NCBI GenBank assembly: GCA_036873755.1
Contig: JAVTVY010036896.1
Location: forward strand, 99,927 to 163,926
Reading direction: 5' to 3'
Source: Hanleya hanleyi
Lineage: Eukaryota > Mollusca > Polyplacophora > Lepidopleurida > Hanleyidae
DNA: 64,000 nt
The first letter of the stretch is position 1; each line of letters opens with the position of its first letter. A program made the translations under genes and the position numbers. Below are positions 11,622 to 22,200 of the stretch, piece by piece. The notes beneath the pieces are model-generated. The model was not told the origin of the DNA. It ran no database searches and was given only the letters and a program-made list of their open reading frames with translations.

Positions 11622-11882
11622 ATGTCCGTTTACCCCAATGTTTACACCAAAGACCAGTCCAAATATCTACCCCGTACTGTCGTGCCACAACGTCGGAACC
11701 GCGGCAACATGGAAAGACACCCCGCCAGCGAGGCGTCTGAAACAACTGAGCCAACCAAAAATTCGTTATCATTAATGTTCCCTTCAAAGCACTATGAAGC
11801 GTTCTCCGGATTGGTTGACACTCGAGTTACTGCAAGCCTGTTAGATCCTTCAAGCGACATATCCAAATGGGGGAGCAGATAG
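11622..11882 (+). CDS. Unidentified 86-residue ORF with strong start context
   Basis: The frame starts at an ATG in the near-ideal context TTCACCATGTCC and runs 86 codons to TAG. A plausible splice acceptor (CCACTTGCAG) lies just upstream at about 11590-11599, so it could be a terminal exon. The protein starts MSVYPNVYTKDQSKYLPRTV, is basic early and Ser/Thr-rich in the middle, and ends DISKWGSR. No signal peptide or membrane segment is seen. I recognise no family. Start context and composition favour a real coding segment, but homology is unknown. Confidence 0.35.
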   Translation: MSVYPNVYTKDQSKYLPRTVVPQRRNRGNMERHPASEASETTEPTKNSLSLMFPSKHYEAFSGLVDTRVTASLLDPSSDISKWGSR

Positions 11883-12248
11883 GATTTAATTTTACTTAGA
11901 TTGACTTCCGGGAAGATTAAAATCATTTCTAAGTTATCAGAGTACCAAAATTGAAACGATCTGATTTCTTTGGATTATTTTATATACAAAAATGAAATTG
12001 AATTGATGTCTATAAAACTTATTTCATCTATATCACATATACTGTGCTTGTCTGAGTTCCTGGCTTAGTACTAGTAATACAATCATGTTAACACGCATGA
12101 GTCCACTCCCTAAAACATATGAGACGGTTTCGTGGACCATACACGTCACGATACCAACATGGCTGACAACATATACTACGTATACTTATATACCGTTGAC
12201 AAACAAGTCTTATACTTGTCAGTAGGAATATTGAATAGCACTGACAAT

Positions 12249-12621
12249 TCAAGGCCTAGCCCTGGTGAAATGAGTTACGTACGATACTATGTAAATAACT
12301 GATACGTTGTCGTGGTGAGATCCCTCGGTAAACAGATTTGAAATTCTCGTATCTTGCTCGGCCTCAGTCATAATATCGTCCACTGGTATCAAGTTCCTCC
12401 CAGCGGGATCGAAATAGCCGTCATCTCCCAGGTTTAAGGTTACACCTTTTACAAATTCTATGCCAGGAGCTCGACTTCTCATATCCTCGAAATATAGGCT
12501 GCCATTTGCCATAAGAGTACATGACTCTATGTTGGATGGGCTCAATATAGTTATCGAGTCCTCGTAATAACTTATCTATCCACACGGTTTTCCCGCTTTC
12601 ATTAGGTCCGGCAACTCTCAT
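12249..12621 (-). pseudogene. Frameshifted packaging-ATPase-like fragment of a virus-like element
   Basis: The first minus frame (from 12621) has a Walker A-type loop GPNESGKT followed by WIDKLL and a WQPI segment. The second frame (to 12249) continues with GIEFVKGVTLNL, YFDPAGRNLIPVDDI (Walker B position) and LFTEGSHH..VSVI. Together these are motifs of the A32/FtsK-HerA-type P-loop ATPases carried by Polinton- and virus-like elements in aquatic invertebrates. A frameshift near 12470-12500 separates the halves, and the C-terminus is missing. Old non-functional copy; the parent element is uncertain. Confidence 0.5.
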
Positions 12622-12814
12622 CGTAAATGGATGATGTAAGCTCTTCTCAGTATCTGATATATATGTCGTTTCATCTTTGTTCAGAGTAGACCGAATTACT
12701 GGCGGATTGTATGTATCACATTGTGATTAAATAGCCGGATCTGCGTATCGGAATTTTATTTAGTCTCGGCGGAATTCATGGACTGGCAGTGGGCAAGATA
12801 TGAAGAAAGAGGTA

Positions 12815-13473
12815 GGGGACAGAAATCGGATTCAAATCCTAGGATAAATCCTCCGTCTAAACGTCTAAGCGTTCTAAACCGCGGAATAATCCGATTTAAA
12901 CCTAGGAATAAATCCCCAAGTTCATTTTGTAGAAATGGATTTTATGAATCCGCGGTCTTGATCCTTTTAGTCCACGGTCTAAAACATTCAAGTCGTAGGC
13001 GTTGGCCAATCAATCAAAGCCGAGTTTCTAGTCCGATGTTTAATTGGATGGAGAAAACATCGGACTAGAAACTCGATTTTGATTGGTGGACTAAAACCTC
13101 GGAATAGAAGGATCAAGTTCGCGGATTAAGTCAACTTCATCTTCACAAACGAACTCACGGATTTATTCCTAGGTCTGAATCAATTTATTCCGCGGTTTAG
13201 AACCATTTAGGCCGAGAAATTGAAGCAATAATTTGACTGGTTGACTTAGATCACAGGCCCGCAAAACAAGAGATTTGGGCTGAGGGTAAGTGAAATATGG
13301 GGTCTCTATATATAACCCCATGCTTTATATGAATAAACATATTTATGTATATAAAGCATCATGATGGGGTTATATATAGAGACCCCATATTTCGACACTG
13401 CCAAATCTCTTGTTTTGCGGGCCTGTGGTCTAAATCGATTTAATCCTGGGCATTGAAACCGATTTCTGTTCCC
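12815..13473. mobile_element. Nested fold-back DNA element with TA target duplication
   Basis: The ends are GGGGACAGAAATCGG (12815) and its counterpart CCGATTTCTGTTCCC (to 13473), each flanked by TA (12813-12814, 13474-13475). Inside are a second-order inverted repeat (CCGCGGAATAA...TTATTCCGCGG), a hairpin at 13020-13076 (TCTAGTCCGATGTTT...AACATCGGACTAGA) and another at 13252-13428 (GGCCCGCAAAACAAGAGATT and its complement). No transposase frame is present. The TA duplication suggests Tc1/mariner-like mobilisation (inference). Confidence 0.7.
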
Positions 13474-14148
13474 TATCGCCAACAATAATCGGACCGTTCT
13501 ACTCAACATGTCGAACGTTTCATGTTGTTCAGTCAAAGCGCTGTTAGAGAGACACGCGCGTCCTTGTAGAGCGAGCGCGTCCTTGTGAGAAGTTGAGCAG
13601 AATGGTTCTCATCGTTGGCGTCGTCGTTGATAGGTTTTCATGCAGTGCATTCAAGTGCAGTAAAACGACCTGAAATATCCTAAACATCCGGAATCATGTT
13701 TACGGAATCACGGTACTTCTACAACTTTGAAGATGTGAATTATTGAAAATGTGTTCTTTATAAGCAGATTTTCTACTTCTTATCGCTTGGTTATTGCTGT
13801 AAAGTTTCAAATAAAGTATAATACCCTCCGAAATATTGCAGATAATTCTTGAAAATGTCCGTGGCTGAATAAAAGTGAAACTCATCCGTTTTGACTGTAG
13901 TGCTGCTTGTTTAATTTCTTTCGCGGGTCTGTTTTGATCAGATTATACTTATACGCCATCACTTACTAACGATGCAGTTCCCAGGGATGATAAGACTTTA
14001 TTCCTCTTGAGAAAATAGTGATTGGGTCATCAAGGTGGTAAATCTAGTCCGTGACGGAATCACAACACAATTCGTGTCGAAATCACAAGTGCGCGTTTTA
14101 AATCTTCTTAGTAAAAGACACACATTTTCTTCAAAAACATATATATAC
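13474..14148. other. Unassigned stretch
   Basis: A short duplicated GAGCGCGTCCTTGTGAG-type phrase occurs near 13548-13590. Otherwise nothing is recognised. Confidence 0.25.
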
Positions 14149-14991
14149 ACTGAGAGAAAAAGGGGATTCATCATGATGCCAAAAGGGATATCTAGAAGCT
14201 AGGGACCCCTGTTTCTCGGGTAGGTTCCATTGGGTATCGGAACGATCCACCAGAGAATTCACTATGATGCCGAAATGGATATCTGGCAGTTAAATACCCC
14301 TGGTTCTCGACCAGATACCCCATGGATTCGTCATGATTCCCCAGTTTCTCCACATGATTCCCCCACGTGGCTGTGAGGTCTTCGCCTGTCTGTTGTTTGG
14401 CATCCAGCATGGGTCGTCTTTGTTCAGTAAAATCCACACCAATCTTAAGTTTCTTCATGCCATCGATGCCATATTTCACATCAGTTACATTTATCGTCAC
14501 CCCAAGAATGGTTTTGCAAAGCTTTTGTTCCAAATGTGATACGGTATCCCTCAAGTTCTTGGATCAATCCGATGATGTACAAGGATGAATCATCAATGTG
14601 AAGGACAACACAGGTTTGTTACTATCCACACATGGACATTGTGCTTAAATTTTTTGTGGGAATTTCTCATTTTCTAAGGGTGATATTTGCCAAATTGATC
14701 GAAGTTATTATAAGTCAGACTATGAAAAGTGTTATCAAGACTGAGAACAGGAGTGGACAGTAGCAAACCATCGCTGTTGTTGTTGTTCAGATTTATAATT
14801 TATTCATAACACCGAGAGAAATGGGGAATCCAGCAATGAATTCTCCTTCCCCCAACGAGAACCCAAGGCACCCAAAGGATTCTCCTGATGCCACCCCTAG
14901 GGCATCCTGTTGATTCACTTGGGGTCTCGTGGGAGGTACCGTTGCTGGATTCCCCTTCAAGCATCACTACGATTCCCCTTTTTCTCTCAGT
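14149..14991. mobile_element. Terminal-inverted-repeat element with a short minus-strand ORF
   Basis: The ends are ACTGAGAGAAAAAGGGGATT (14149) and AATCCCC-type GATTCCCCTTTTTCTCTCAGT (to 14991), an inverted repeat of about 21 bases. A second internal start (ACCGAGAGAAATGGGGAATC, 14811) pairs with the same right end, suggesting a nested or duplicated terminus. A 120-codon minus frame (14192-14554) has an amphipathic first half (LEQKLCKTILGVT, MKKLKIGVDFTEQ) but no transposase motif that I recognise. Confidence 0.55.
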
Positions 14992-16560
14992 AAACTGTTC
15001 TTCTTTGAGAATTTCGCATTTCACGATTTGATATGGTTTATAAATTGTTGGAAAAAAATCGTGCTATTTTGGGGGTGACCGAATACTGATTTCATATTCT
15101 CCATTCCACAGTCGGCTAAAACCAAATCAAGGCCGTCACCTTTTCAACCAATTATGAGAGGCAGCGAAATAGTCGCGTCTCGTTCAGGCTACCGTGGCCG
15201 CACTGGATGTATACCAGGTGGTTTAATCTTTGCCACTCATAATTTCTTGGTTTGGCTTGTGGGTAGAATGGACCCAGCTTCTGTTTCATAATGCATTTTA
15301 TAGGGTAAATGCAGGGATCTCTGCCCTAAAGAAATGCTTGAAACACTTTTTTTTTTTCCAATTCCCCCCCCCCCCCCCCCCCCCATTTTTCATTATTATT
15401 TTTTAAAAATATATTTATCAAATGTCGTTGTATTATTGGTAAATAGTACATGTGAAATAGAGACCCGTCCAGTCTAGCTTGTGGGGTGACAGACTCGCTG
15501 GCTTTTTGGACGTTGACGTAAGGGGCCTTCTTGAAACTACGGTCCGTCTCACACGCCGGTACTAACACAGGTAAGCCGAGCGTATAGACAAAACATTCGC
15601 CACAGGAACAATATGTAACGCACAATGGATGGAATCTCTTCAAACTACTTTTGAACTCGGAACGGCAATGATCTATATGCTGGTACTGATCGAGAAACTA
15701 AACTATTGCTTCTAGATGACAGTCGACTCCTTATATAAATTATTGACCGGCTAACATTGACATGGTCACGGCTTTGTTAATTCGTTAATTAGGTTGATTA
15801 TGGGTGGGGTGGGGGGGGGGGAGGGGGCGAGGTAGGGGATGAATGGAGTTCCGTACCTCGACCCTGTACTTTTGATTGTCGCTTTTGTGGTACGGACAAC
15901 AAAAGACACATTTTTTTGTGGAATTTCAAAACCAGCATTCGATCAAATAAAGAAACTTTTGCAACATCAAATAGCAATTTAACCCGGAAAAACCTACTTC
16001 CGCTAAATAAAAGACCCGCAAGCCGAGAATTGATTGCTGGCATTGCTGGAGTGAATCCACGCTTGTAAGAGCCTTGAATAAAAAGGGACCGTCTTCAAAT
16101 GTCATGTCTCTCTAACAAGGCGTTCCACTGAACTTCCTAACAGCGCGTTCCATCGTGTGAGAAATTGGTATACGTTGTTGCCCATCATAGCGCGTGTCAA
16201 ACAGGTGAACACAATTTGCAGAGAGAATACGGAAACAAAAACTTGTTCATGCAAGTAGTATTTCACTCAAGATTATCTGAAGAAGTGACTGTTCTTCGGT
16301 ATGGCACTTTCGTACATCGAGCATCGAACTTTCGCACATCTCTGCGCGATATTTATAGATTAAAACGAATGGGACAACCGAAGCTCTGGTGTCATTATAT
16401 CAATCATTTGAAATGCTAGGAACACGGTGTTCACATACACCCATTCCCATTTTCACTCAAATTCTCACTCCACAGTACCAGTGCACACTCACCCTGATGC
16501 ACGATCAATAGCACCCTCCATCCTTCTCTAGAGCGCGCTCACCTTCCCAAGAGCGCGCTT
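14992..16560. other. Unassigned stretch with homopolymer runs
   Basis: A C run lies at about 15365-15384 and a G-rich run at about 15805-15828. Short ORFs between (15326-16043 minus, 16165-16419 plus) show no domain. Confidence 0.25.
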
Positions 16561-16589
16561 TGACTGAAAGCCGTGACGACCCTAAAGTT

Positions 16590-16645
16590 GTCATTGGTCA
16601 TGTGACTATTTGAGTTTCGGCGTCTGCATCGTCTGCTATAAAAAC
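16590..16645 (+). promoter_or_regulatory. Candidate core promoter (CCAAT-type box plus TATA box)
   Basis: An inverted CCAAT box (ATTGGTCA, 16592-16599), an E-box-like CATGTGAC and a TATAAAAA at 16637-16644 are spaced like a core promoter. Two GAGCGCGCT motifs lie just upstream (about 16520-16560). It is about 2.4 kb before the first dynein coding exon and could serve a non-coding first exon, a repeat, or nothing. Only short motifs support it. Confidence 0.2.
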
Positions 16646-17460
16646 CAAATAACGTAACATGATTCCGCAGCAGCACTACGTTTTCGTGACGGTATCAGGT
16701 TACATCTTAAATAACCACGAACTGTGAACGTTGATAACAGACGACAATGCTTTCAAAATATTACATGATCAGAATCATAGGAATATAAAATATATATGGA
16801 CCTGTAGATGTGAACTATTTTGCGGAGTAATATCTCGGAGTGTGGAGACGTCGACGAAATGTGGAAAGATGAAGTAGAAACTTGTGTAAGCATTTCAATT
16901 TGTTTTAAAAAATAGATTTAGGGTGAATGATTTGGCGCCTTATTAGGGTTATTATTACTACTTCAGTCATGTTTCGCCTGACAAGTTTGCACTTGCGATA
17001 ACCTGCGAATGGAATCAAAATATAAGCCATCCTTTTCAGGCCGTTTTTCATCCTGCTGCTTTTGTTGTTGTTGTTTTTCAAGGAACGAGTGTCGATACTG
17101 TAATGATAGACCTTTTGATGTTCATGGCAGCTGATCTTAAGCTGTTGAAAGCGCTGCATAACATGATAAGCCATTTGGAATTCAAGCTGAGGAAGTTCTG
17201 CCGGCGATGTACGAATATCTCCCACACTTGTAGTTCAACAAGCTAAACCCGACTGACATTTAATTTTGTGATATTGACAACGTAGGGCCTAGGGTTTAGC
17301 CGTTTAACCGAAAATTCATATCGAAATTTTTTCGCCTCACGAACTGGGTAACATCGGGTGGATTTTATCAAAAATTGATAATAGCTACCGCTTTGCACTC
17401 GTTTGGATAGAATACATATTTGCCTACTTCCCTGCACCATTTACTTCCTATGTCCAGCAC

Positions 17461-17860
17461 CTTTCATTTGGCATCAACGGTAATACTGAGGCTGATAGAG
17501 TGGCTAAGGCAGCCCTAGATGATGAGGTTGATCCTGTTGGAATTCCATATAGCGATTTCAGACCCTCTATCTGTACTTATGTGAGACGGCTGTTTCAATC
17601 TTTATGGGATGATGTGAATAATAACAAACTTCATGAGTTAAAAAAACTGTAGGCTATACTCATCTGAACAGCCAGAAAGGTTTCGATCAAACCATGATCA
17701 GGCAATGTAGAATCAGCCATACACGATTAACTCACGAACATTTGCTAAAAAAAGAGTCAGTCCCAAGGTGTATTCCTTGCCACGATTCTTATCGACTGCA
17801 TGGATTTTTAGATTGTAAGAGATTCTTTTTATCGAGTGATAGCCACAGGATTTCCCTCCA
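17461..17860 (+). pseudogene. 3' remnant of a non-LTR retrotransposon (RNase H plus C-terminal tail)
   Basis: From about 17461 a frame reads SFGINGNTEADRVAKAALDD, the end of an RNase H domain (GxxGNExADxxAKxAL). It continues with IPYSDFRPSICTYVRR and NNKLHELKKL. After a frameshift near 17650 a second frame gives RISHTRLTHEHLLKKE, VPRCIPCH and FLDCKRF, the 'RxGHTRLTHxxLL...C..C....H.L..C..F' tail of RNase H-bearing non-LTR elements (I/Jockey/R1-like). Decayed and 5'-truncated. Confidence 0.65.
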
Positions 17861-18040
17861 AAAATTTAACCACCTGGACATCACCCAGGACAATTCCCCA
17901 CCTGGATATTTCCACACCCCTATATAATTTGTCAGAGTGTGTGTTTGTGTATTTTTTTAAAGGATTAAAGCTAGGATCTCCAAATGCATATTACATATGC
18001 AACTGGTGATTGAATAGAAGCCTATCCCAGTTGAATGATT

Positions 18041-18430
18041 TTGACCTATTTTTCCTAGGTCATATGCTTTTTATTATGATGTAACATGAAGAAATATAGC
18101 TACTAGGCTTTCCATATTAATGCTATGTATACATCTGACGATGGTACAGAGGTGTGCTGAAGATGACTGACCTTGACCTATTTTATCCAGGTCAGATTTT
18201 ATTTAGTAAAATATTTCTTGAAGGATTATATGTACATTGTCCAAATTTATAAGACATATGCCTGGAACAGAAGTCTATTGAATATCACTGACCTTGGCCT
18301 ATTTTGTAAAGGTCAAATTCTTTACGTTAAGTCTAAGATCTCCAAATATATGTTTCATATGCAATGAAGTTAGAATAGACAAAAAAATTGTTGAAGCTGA
18401 CTGACCTTGATCATTATGTTTCCAATATCT
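18041..18430. repeat. Three to four diverged tandem units of about 115-130 bp
   Basis: The phrase TGACCTTGACCTATTTT..AGGTCA recurs near 18041, 18170, 18287 and 18399, each followed by similar AT-rich text (for example CTCCAAAT..ATA..CATATGCAA). It sits 0.7-1 kb upstream of the first dynein exon. The repeated TGACCT/AGGTCA half-sites may simply be part of the repeat. Confidence 0.6.
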
Positions 18431-19078
18431 AATTACTTGATTTGATATTGATATAGAGCAGTATATTTAAAGCTGAGAATTTGGTCATGGTCTACCAGAA
18501 CCTCAGCACAATTTTTTCCCCCCGTCAATTAAGGACTTGACAAAAGCTGACCTGTCTCAAATTCCTATGTATTTCTAAAATGAGAGAACTACAGTCAACC
18601 CTGATAGATCACATTTTTGTTAACCTACATGATGTTCTCGGCTAAATGTCTAAAAATACATCCTATGCAATATATGATTGCTGACTGTAGACAATAACTA
18701 ATAGCTGAGGGGTATTGTAGCCCATTGCACTATTTTCTTATTATCAAATCAACAAATTACAATAGCACAATGGGTCATAACCATATTTAAAGAAACAGAA
18801 AGTGACCATTAAAAGCTTATGTAATATTTTTTCAATATAATTTTCAGAAATAAATATCACTAACATAAAAAATATAAAAATCGAAAAACCCCCAAAAAAC
18901 TCTGATTTATATTCTCAGGCCTAACAGTAACTTCACTGAATTAATCCTCTCTCACCGTACTGAGAACATCTACTTGAATCTTCATCATTTTACATATGCA
19001 GTTCCATGTATATTAATGAGTATTTTGTCGGGACTCTCAATCTAGCTCCTCATGTGAAAAAGACTTGCTTCATCAGAG
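18431..19078. other. AT-rich sequence before the dynein start
   Basis: AT-rich with a run of A in places. No clear TATA promoter or further coding exon is seen; the 5' UTR probably begins here or further upstream. Confidence 0.3.
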
Positions 19079-19234
19079 ATGTCATCCAGAGCTGCTATAA
19101 AGGTGAGCGATGGCCACTCCTCTGAGCAGATCGCCGGAGAGAGTATGTCCACACATATGCATGCTGCAGCCAGGAGACGCAGAAGTACTGTGGGCAATCT
19201 GTTGAATACTACTGAAACTCTGAAGGAGAGACAG
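19079..19234 (+). CDS. Dynein exon 1 (residues 1-52), putative start
   Basis: The ORF opens at ATG 19079, with G at -3 and an in-frame TGA at 19055, so this is the first possible start in the frame. It encodes a Ser/His-rich leader, then a basic AARRRR run and the family-like [10 protein letters not shown]. The donor CAG|GTATAT follows residue 52, phase 0. An upstream coding exon spliced at the AG just before 19077 cannot be excluded, because DNAH8 relatives have longer N-termini. The leader resembles no relative closely; the LKERQ end does. Confidence 0.75.
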
Positions 19235-22200
19235 GTATATAATAGGGTTTTGTTCATCTAACAATTTTATCATCCTCCACCAGTAAAAGAAAATTGATGA
19301 TCAGATGTGAATGTTATTCACATAATCAGATATTTAGCAGTGAATTTTAATGTTTAAATGTTCATCGCCGAAATTCATCGCTGGAAATAATTCGAGAACG
19401 TGAACGTGAAAGTCATTTTACTGTGAACGTTCACCGGTTCAAGACTTGAAACCCATGACTCCAAGTTTAACATAGGGAAAAATCATCAACACTGACAAAA
19501 ATCATAAACATTTAAAAAAATCTAAATGTTGGAAACATTATAGAATTCCAGATGTGTCAGTCGGATTATTGTTGTATCTAGGTTCTGATGACAATACTCG
19601 TCGGTTGGTGAGAATTCGAGTTGGCACGAAATTTCCTCTGCAGTCACGCATACTGATAATTTATCATGTGTTGTTGATGTAAAGTCTCCCGTGTCATGCA
19701 CCAGTGTGTATATTTCACTTTCTGCTGTTGACAACATTTTGTTATCATTGGCACTGAAGTTGTATTTCTAATTACTTATCATATCAGTATTTAATTGACT
19801 GATATTATAAAAATAAAATTGTCAGAGAAATTCAAAGAACTTTGGAATGGATTTGTGCACTTGTCTTGCATGAAGAAAACAACTGCGCGTTTCACCGAAC
19901 ATACCTGACTGCGGTGAATTGTCTTCTCGGTGACCATTGTGTTACAGCCTTTAGTCAATAAAATTACTGGAAGTATTCAACCTACTAACTAAATGAAGCC
20001 TCTATCAGGAGTTCCAATATCCATATAAACTGATTTTCATGCAGACTTTTTGCATGAAATTGACTGGGAAAATAGGTAGGGTAAAGCCAAAGCGAGCATA
20101 TGGGCGACAGGTTGCGGAGGTTACAAGATGGGTTATGAAAGTTACTTTCATTGTAACCTGCCCTCTAACTTGTTGGGTTACGATAGGTAGAACTTCTTTA
20201 TTTCCAGCCCTAATGATGATACCCTTGTATGTATTATGTGCTTAACAGTCATTCTGTTTTTCCTGAAGGCAAGAGCAAAAGATAGCAGAGAGCGTAGAAG
20301 ACTAAGATTGGATCCTGTATTCAAGTATATCTTCCAGCTTGTGTCCGACCATCTCAAGCTAGAAATTGGCGTAATTGAAGAGTTTGTTCTGGATGCAGAA
20401 AAGGTATTAATTGGTGTGTTCTAATGACAATTTGATATCAAATAGACCAGTGGCAAAATGTATTATTGTTGAGATCAACAACATTTTTTTCTTTCATTTC
20501 TTCTCTAGAAATCTTGAAAATATAAATGAGAGAAGCATTTCCTTTAAATGGTTAACAGATTTTGAAATACGTTTGTACAAAGTATCACCCACTCACTGGC
20601 AGATTCAGAATATTATTTAGATTAAGTCATTTTGGTATTCTAGTTTCTAATATCTGGTTTCTGAATATCATTTCTTGATTTGTGCAGCACTTGCGCCTGG
20701 TGGAAGATTTCTTTGCTGTGCAAGGCTCAAGATGTGTTTTGTTCTATTACCAAGACCTGCCAATGCCTGCCCTAGAAGGTATTGTGTAAGGGCTGTTCCA
20801 GAAAAAAGTACATGGGGGGGGGAGACAGAAGGCACTTTATTTTTGCCCCCACCACCCATGTAATGAAATATAATTTTACCCCCACCACCCATATTATTGA
20901 ATATAGTATGTAACCAACATAAATGCCATTATGTTTATCCATCAGGCAACCACCCATGTAATTATATAACTCTTTTACCCCACGACCCACACGTAAATAT
21001 ATAAAGTGCCTTCTGTCCCCCCCATGTACTTTTTTCTGGAACAGCCCTAATCTATACTGACAATACTAGCAAAGGCCTATCAAACCTAAAACACATTATT
21101 CCCTCAATAATACCTCTAATATAATAAATTCTGATTGTCATGTTTGAAGTAATGTTGAAAACTAACTTCCCTGGTAGAAGGAATGAAAATAACAAAAGTT
21201 ACCCCCCCTCCCCCCCCTGTTGTGATATGTATTAAACACATCAAGGGGAATAACTCTTACAGTGTCCATCCATATGCTTCCAAGTTAAGGGCTATTTCAG
21301 AAAATGGTACATGGGGTGGGGGAGAAGACAACTTTTTCTGACCCCAACCACCCATATACCATTCATCCCATCTCCCTAATGTTAAATGACTGTATACCAC
21401 CCACCATGCATATACCAATAGAACTGAATAATCTTCCCTCCATGCCATGTATTTTTTTTTCTGGAACAGCCCTAATATTACCTTCAATTTAGTTGCATTT
21501 GTAACTTGTTCTATACATTAATAAAGTGATACAAAGTTTTATCATGTTTATGAATGATTTAAGAATGGTCTTATCACCAGAATAAAGTACATGAGATGAT
21601 GGGAAGGTATTCAGGGTTTCCCGGAAGTCGATTTTCACTACCGAATAACGGTAGTCGAAAAATGCTGAAAACTGAATATCTATGTTAAAAAAACTCAAGT
21701 TCCTGGGTTCCATTGGCCAAATACTCAATTCAACGAAATAAACTCAATTTCAGCGGTGCTGTTAACGAGACAGGATACTCAATTTAATCTATTTTTAGCC
21801 CACCATCACCAGATGGTGGGCTGTTCAAATCGCCTTTTGTCCGTGGTCCGTCGTCCGTCAGTCAGTCAGTCCGTCGTCCGTCCGTAAACAATTCTTGTTA
21901 TCGCGATTTCTCGGGAACTACTGCACGGATCTTTCTGAAATGTTCCCCTTGGGGTCTAGTTGTGCAGATAACTTTTCTAGCCCGATTCGAAAATCCAATA
22001 TGGCCACAGGGCGGCCATCTTGGATTTCCCCATGAAACCTTGTTATCGCGATTTCTCAGGAACTACTGCACGGATCTTTCTGAAATTTTGTACACAGGTT
22101 CCTCTTGGGGTCTAGATGTGCAGATACCTTTTCTGGTCCGATTCGAAAATCCAATATGGCCACAGGGCGGCCATCTTGGATTTCCCCATGAAACCTTGTT

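Noticed and set aside
18170..18420. Nuclear-receptor response elements (TGACCT/AGGTCA) upstream of the dynein start
   Set aside because: The half-sites recur because they are part of a diverged tandem repeat unit, so their number gives no independent evidence of regulation.
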